Source: Holosporales bacterium (lineage in GTDB: Bacteria > Pseudomonadota > Alphaproteobacteria > RUG11792). From it: DNA of 5,498 nt. A model generated the notes under the pieces. It ran no database searches. It was given only the letters and a program-made list of their open reading frames with translations, and had not been told where the DNA came from. The stretch spans positions 1 through 5,498 of the forward strand of contig JAIROR010000055.1 of the NCBI GenBank assembly GCA_031257415.1. Direction: 5' to 3'. The position numbers and the translations under genes were made by a program. This document shows, piece after piece, positions 5,341 through 5,498 of this stretch; positions within the stretch are counted from its first letter, which is position 1, and each line of letters begins with the position of its first letter.

Positions 5341-5460
5341 TAGGCCCTCGGAGTAAACGCCGGGTAGGACCGAACGGACAGCTCCAGACGGAACATGGAG
5401 ATGCCTGTGAGTATGTGGTTCCGAACGGCACTGAGCTAACGCGTAGGTCGCTCTGTGAAA
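5341..5460 (+). ncRNA. Candidate structured small RNA, family unknown
   Basis: A GC-rich block (69 of 120 by hand count) immediately downstream of a good promoter, within AT-rich spacer and without a credible reading frame. Local helices seen: CTCGG (5347-5351) with CCGGG (5360-5364, one G-U); CTCCA (5382-5386) with TGGAG (5396-5400), extended by ACAG (5378-5381) with CTGT (5405-5408) across a bulge; and, as an alternative, CGGAAC (5389-5394) with GTTCCG (5418-5423). CCGAACGG occurs twice (5370-5377, 5421-5428) and GTAGG three times. I looked for signatures of SRP RNA, RNase P, tmRNA and tRNA and saw none; 6S RNA cannot be excluded. The 3' end is not fixed and may extend into the hairpin at 5461-5486. 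It could also be the leader of a gene beyond the window. Confidence 0.45.
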
Positions 5461-5486
5461 AAAAGATGATTTTTGTCCCATCTTTT
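5461..5486 (+). terminator. A/T-rich hairpin after the RNA candidate
   Basis: AAAAGATG (5461-5468) pairs perfectly with CATCTTTT (5479-5486) around a 10-nt loop. The stem is AT-rich and the main T-run lies in the loop, so it is not a standard terminator; it could still mark the end of the transcript. It includes copy 2 of the 17-bp repeat (5470-5486). Confidence 0.3.
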
Positions 5487-5489
5487 CTA

Positions 5490-5495
5490 TTGACA
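5490..5495 (+). promoter_or_regulatory. Second TTGACA at window edge
   Basis: This is a perfect -35 hexamer in the same sequence context (TATTGACA) as the one at 5306-5311. Its -10 would lie beyond the window, so whether a second promoter, or a second copy of the RNA unit, follows cannot be seen. Confidence 0.3.
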
Positions 5496-5498
5496 CGG

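Noticed and set aside
5395..5439. 14-codon frame (MEMPVSMWFRTALS) within the GC-rich block
   Set aside because: It is short, with no convincing ribosome site, and overlaps the predicted helices; probably chance.
5420..5455. tRNA-like GTTAGCTCAGTG on the minus strand
   Set aside because: It resembles a D-arm, but no matching acceptor stem, anticodon arm or T-arm with TTCRA could be placed.
5143..5496. 117-codon minus-strand frame across the region after infA
   Set aside because: It overlaps infA, the palindrome, both direct repeats and the RNA candidate. The repeated peptide pieces (GQKSSFF and WDKKRFF) simply translate the DNA repeat.

Overview
The window looks like chromosomal DNA of an alphaproteobacterium, most likely a Rickettsiales-type or other host-associated lineage. 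IF-1 closely follows the alphaproteobacterial pattern ([40 protein letters not shown]). SerRS and YbaB are ordinary bacterial types. The DNA is moderately AT-rich, spacers are long and repeat-laden, and MORN-repeat proteins are common in such bacteria. The lineage is inferred from family resemblance, not from a search.

Layout. Positions 1-371 hold no convincing gene, only an imperfect palindrome and short repeats. Positions 372-2303, minus strand, hold two tandem paralogous units. Each has a sigma70-like promoter (TTGACA/TTGACG, 17-nt spacer, TATCCT/TATACT), a short leader, a signal sequence and a run of 23-residue MORN repeats. The upstream member (1422-2231) is intact and probably exported. 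The downstream member (534-1154) starts as a lipoprotein but is cut short. Its missing C-terminal part is still legible down to position 372 and is displaced by two 8-bp indels that compensate each other.

Divergent from these, on the plus strand, lies a compact housekeeping operon: serS (GTG start at 2529), pgeF (overlaps serS by 8 nt), ybaB (ATGA overlap with pgeF) and infA (58-nt gap, possibly with its own -10 elements). The operon combines tRNA charging, a YfiH/PgeF laccase-fold enzyme, a nucleoid-associated protein and translation initiation. A good promoter (TTGAGC, 17 nt, TAAAAT) lies upstream of serS.

Downstream of infA (5179-5498) there is no credible protein gene. The region contains a roughly 110-bp imperfect palindrome, then a consensus-like promoter (TTGACA, 17 nt, TAGACT) that fires into a GC-rich block of about 120 bp with local hairpins, then a second copy of an AT-rich motif with another TTGACA. 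This is the best candidate for an unrecognised small RNA. The two most interesting signals are that block and the slippage-type indels in the MORN paralogue.
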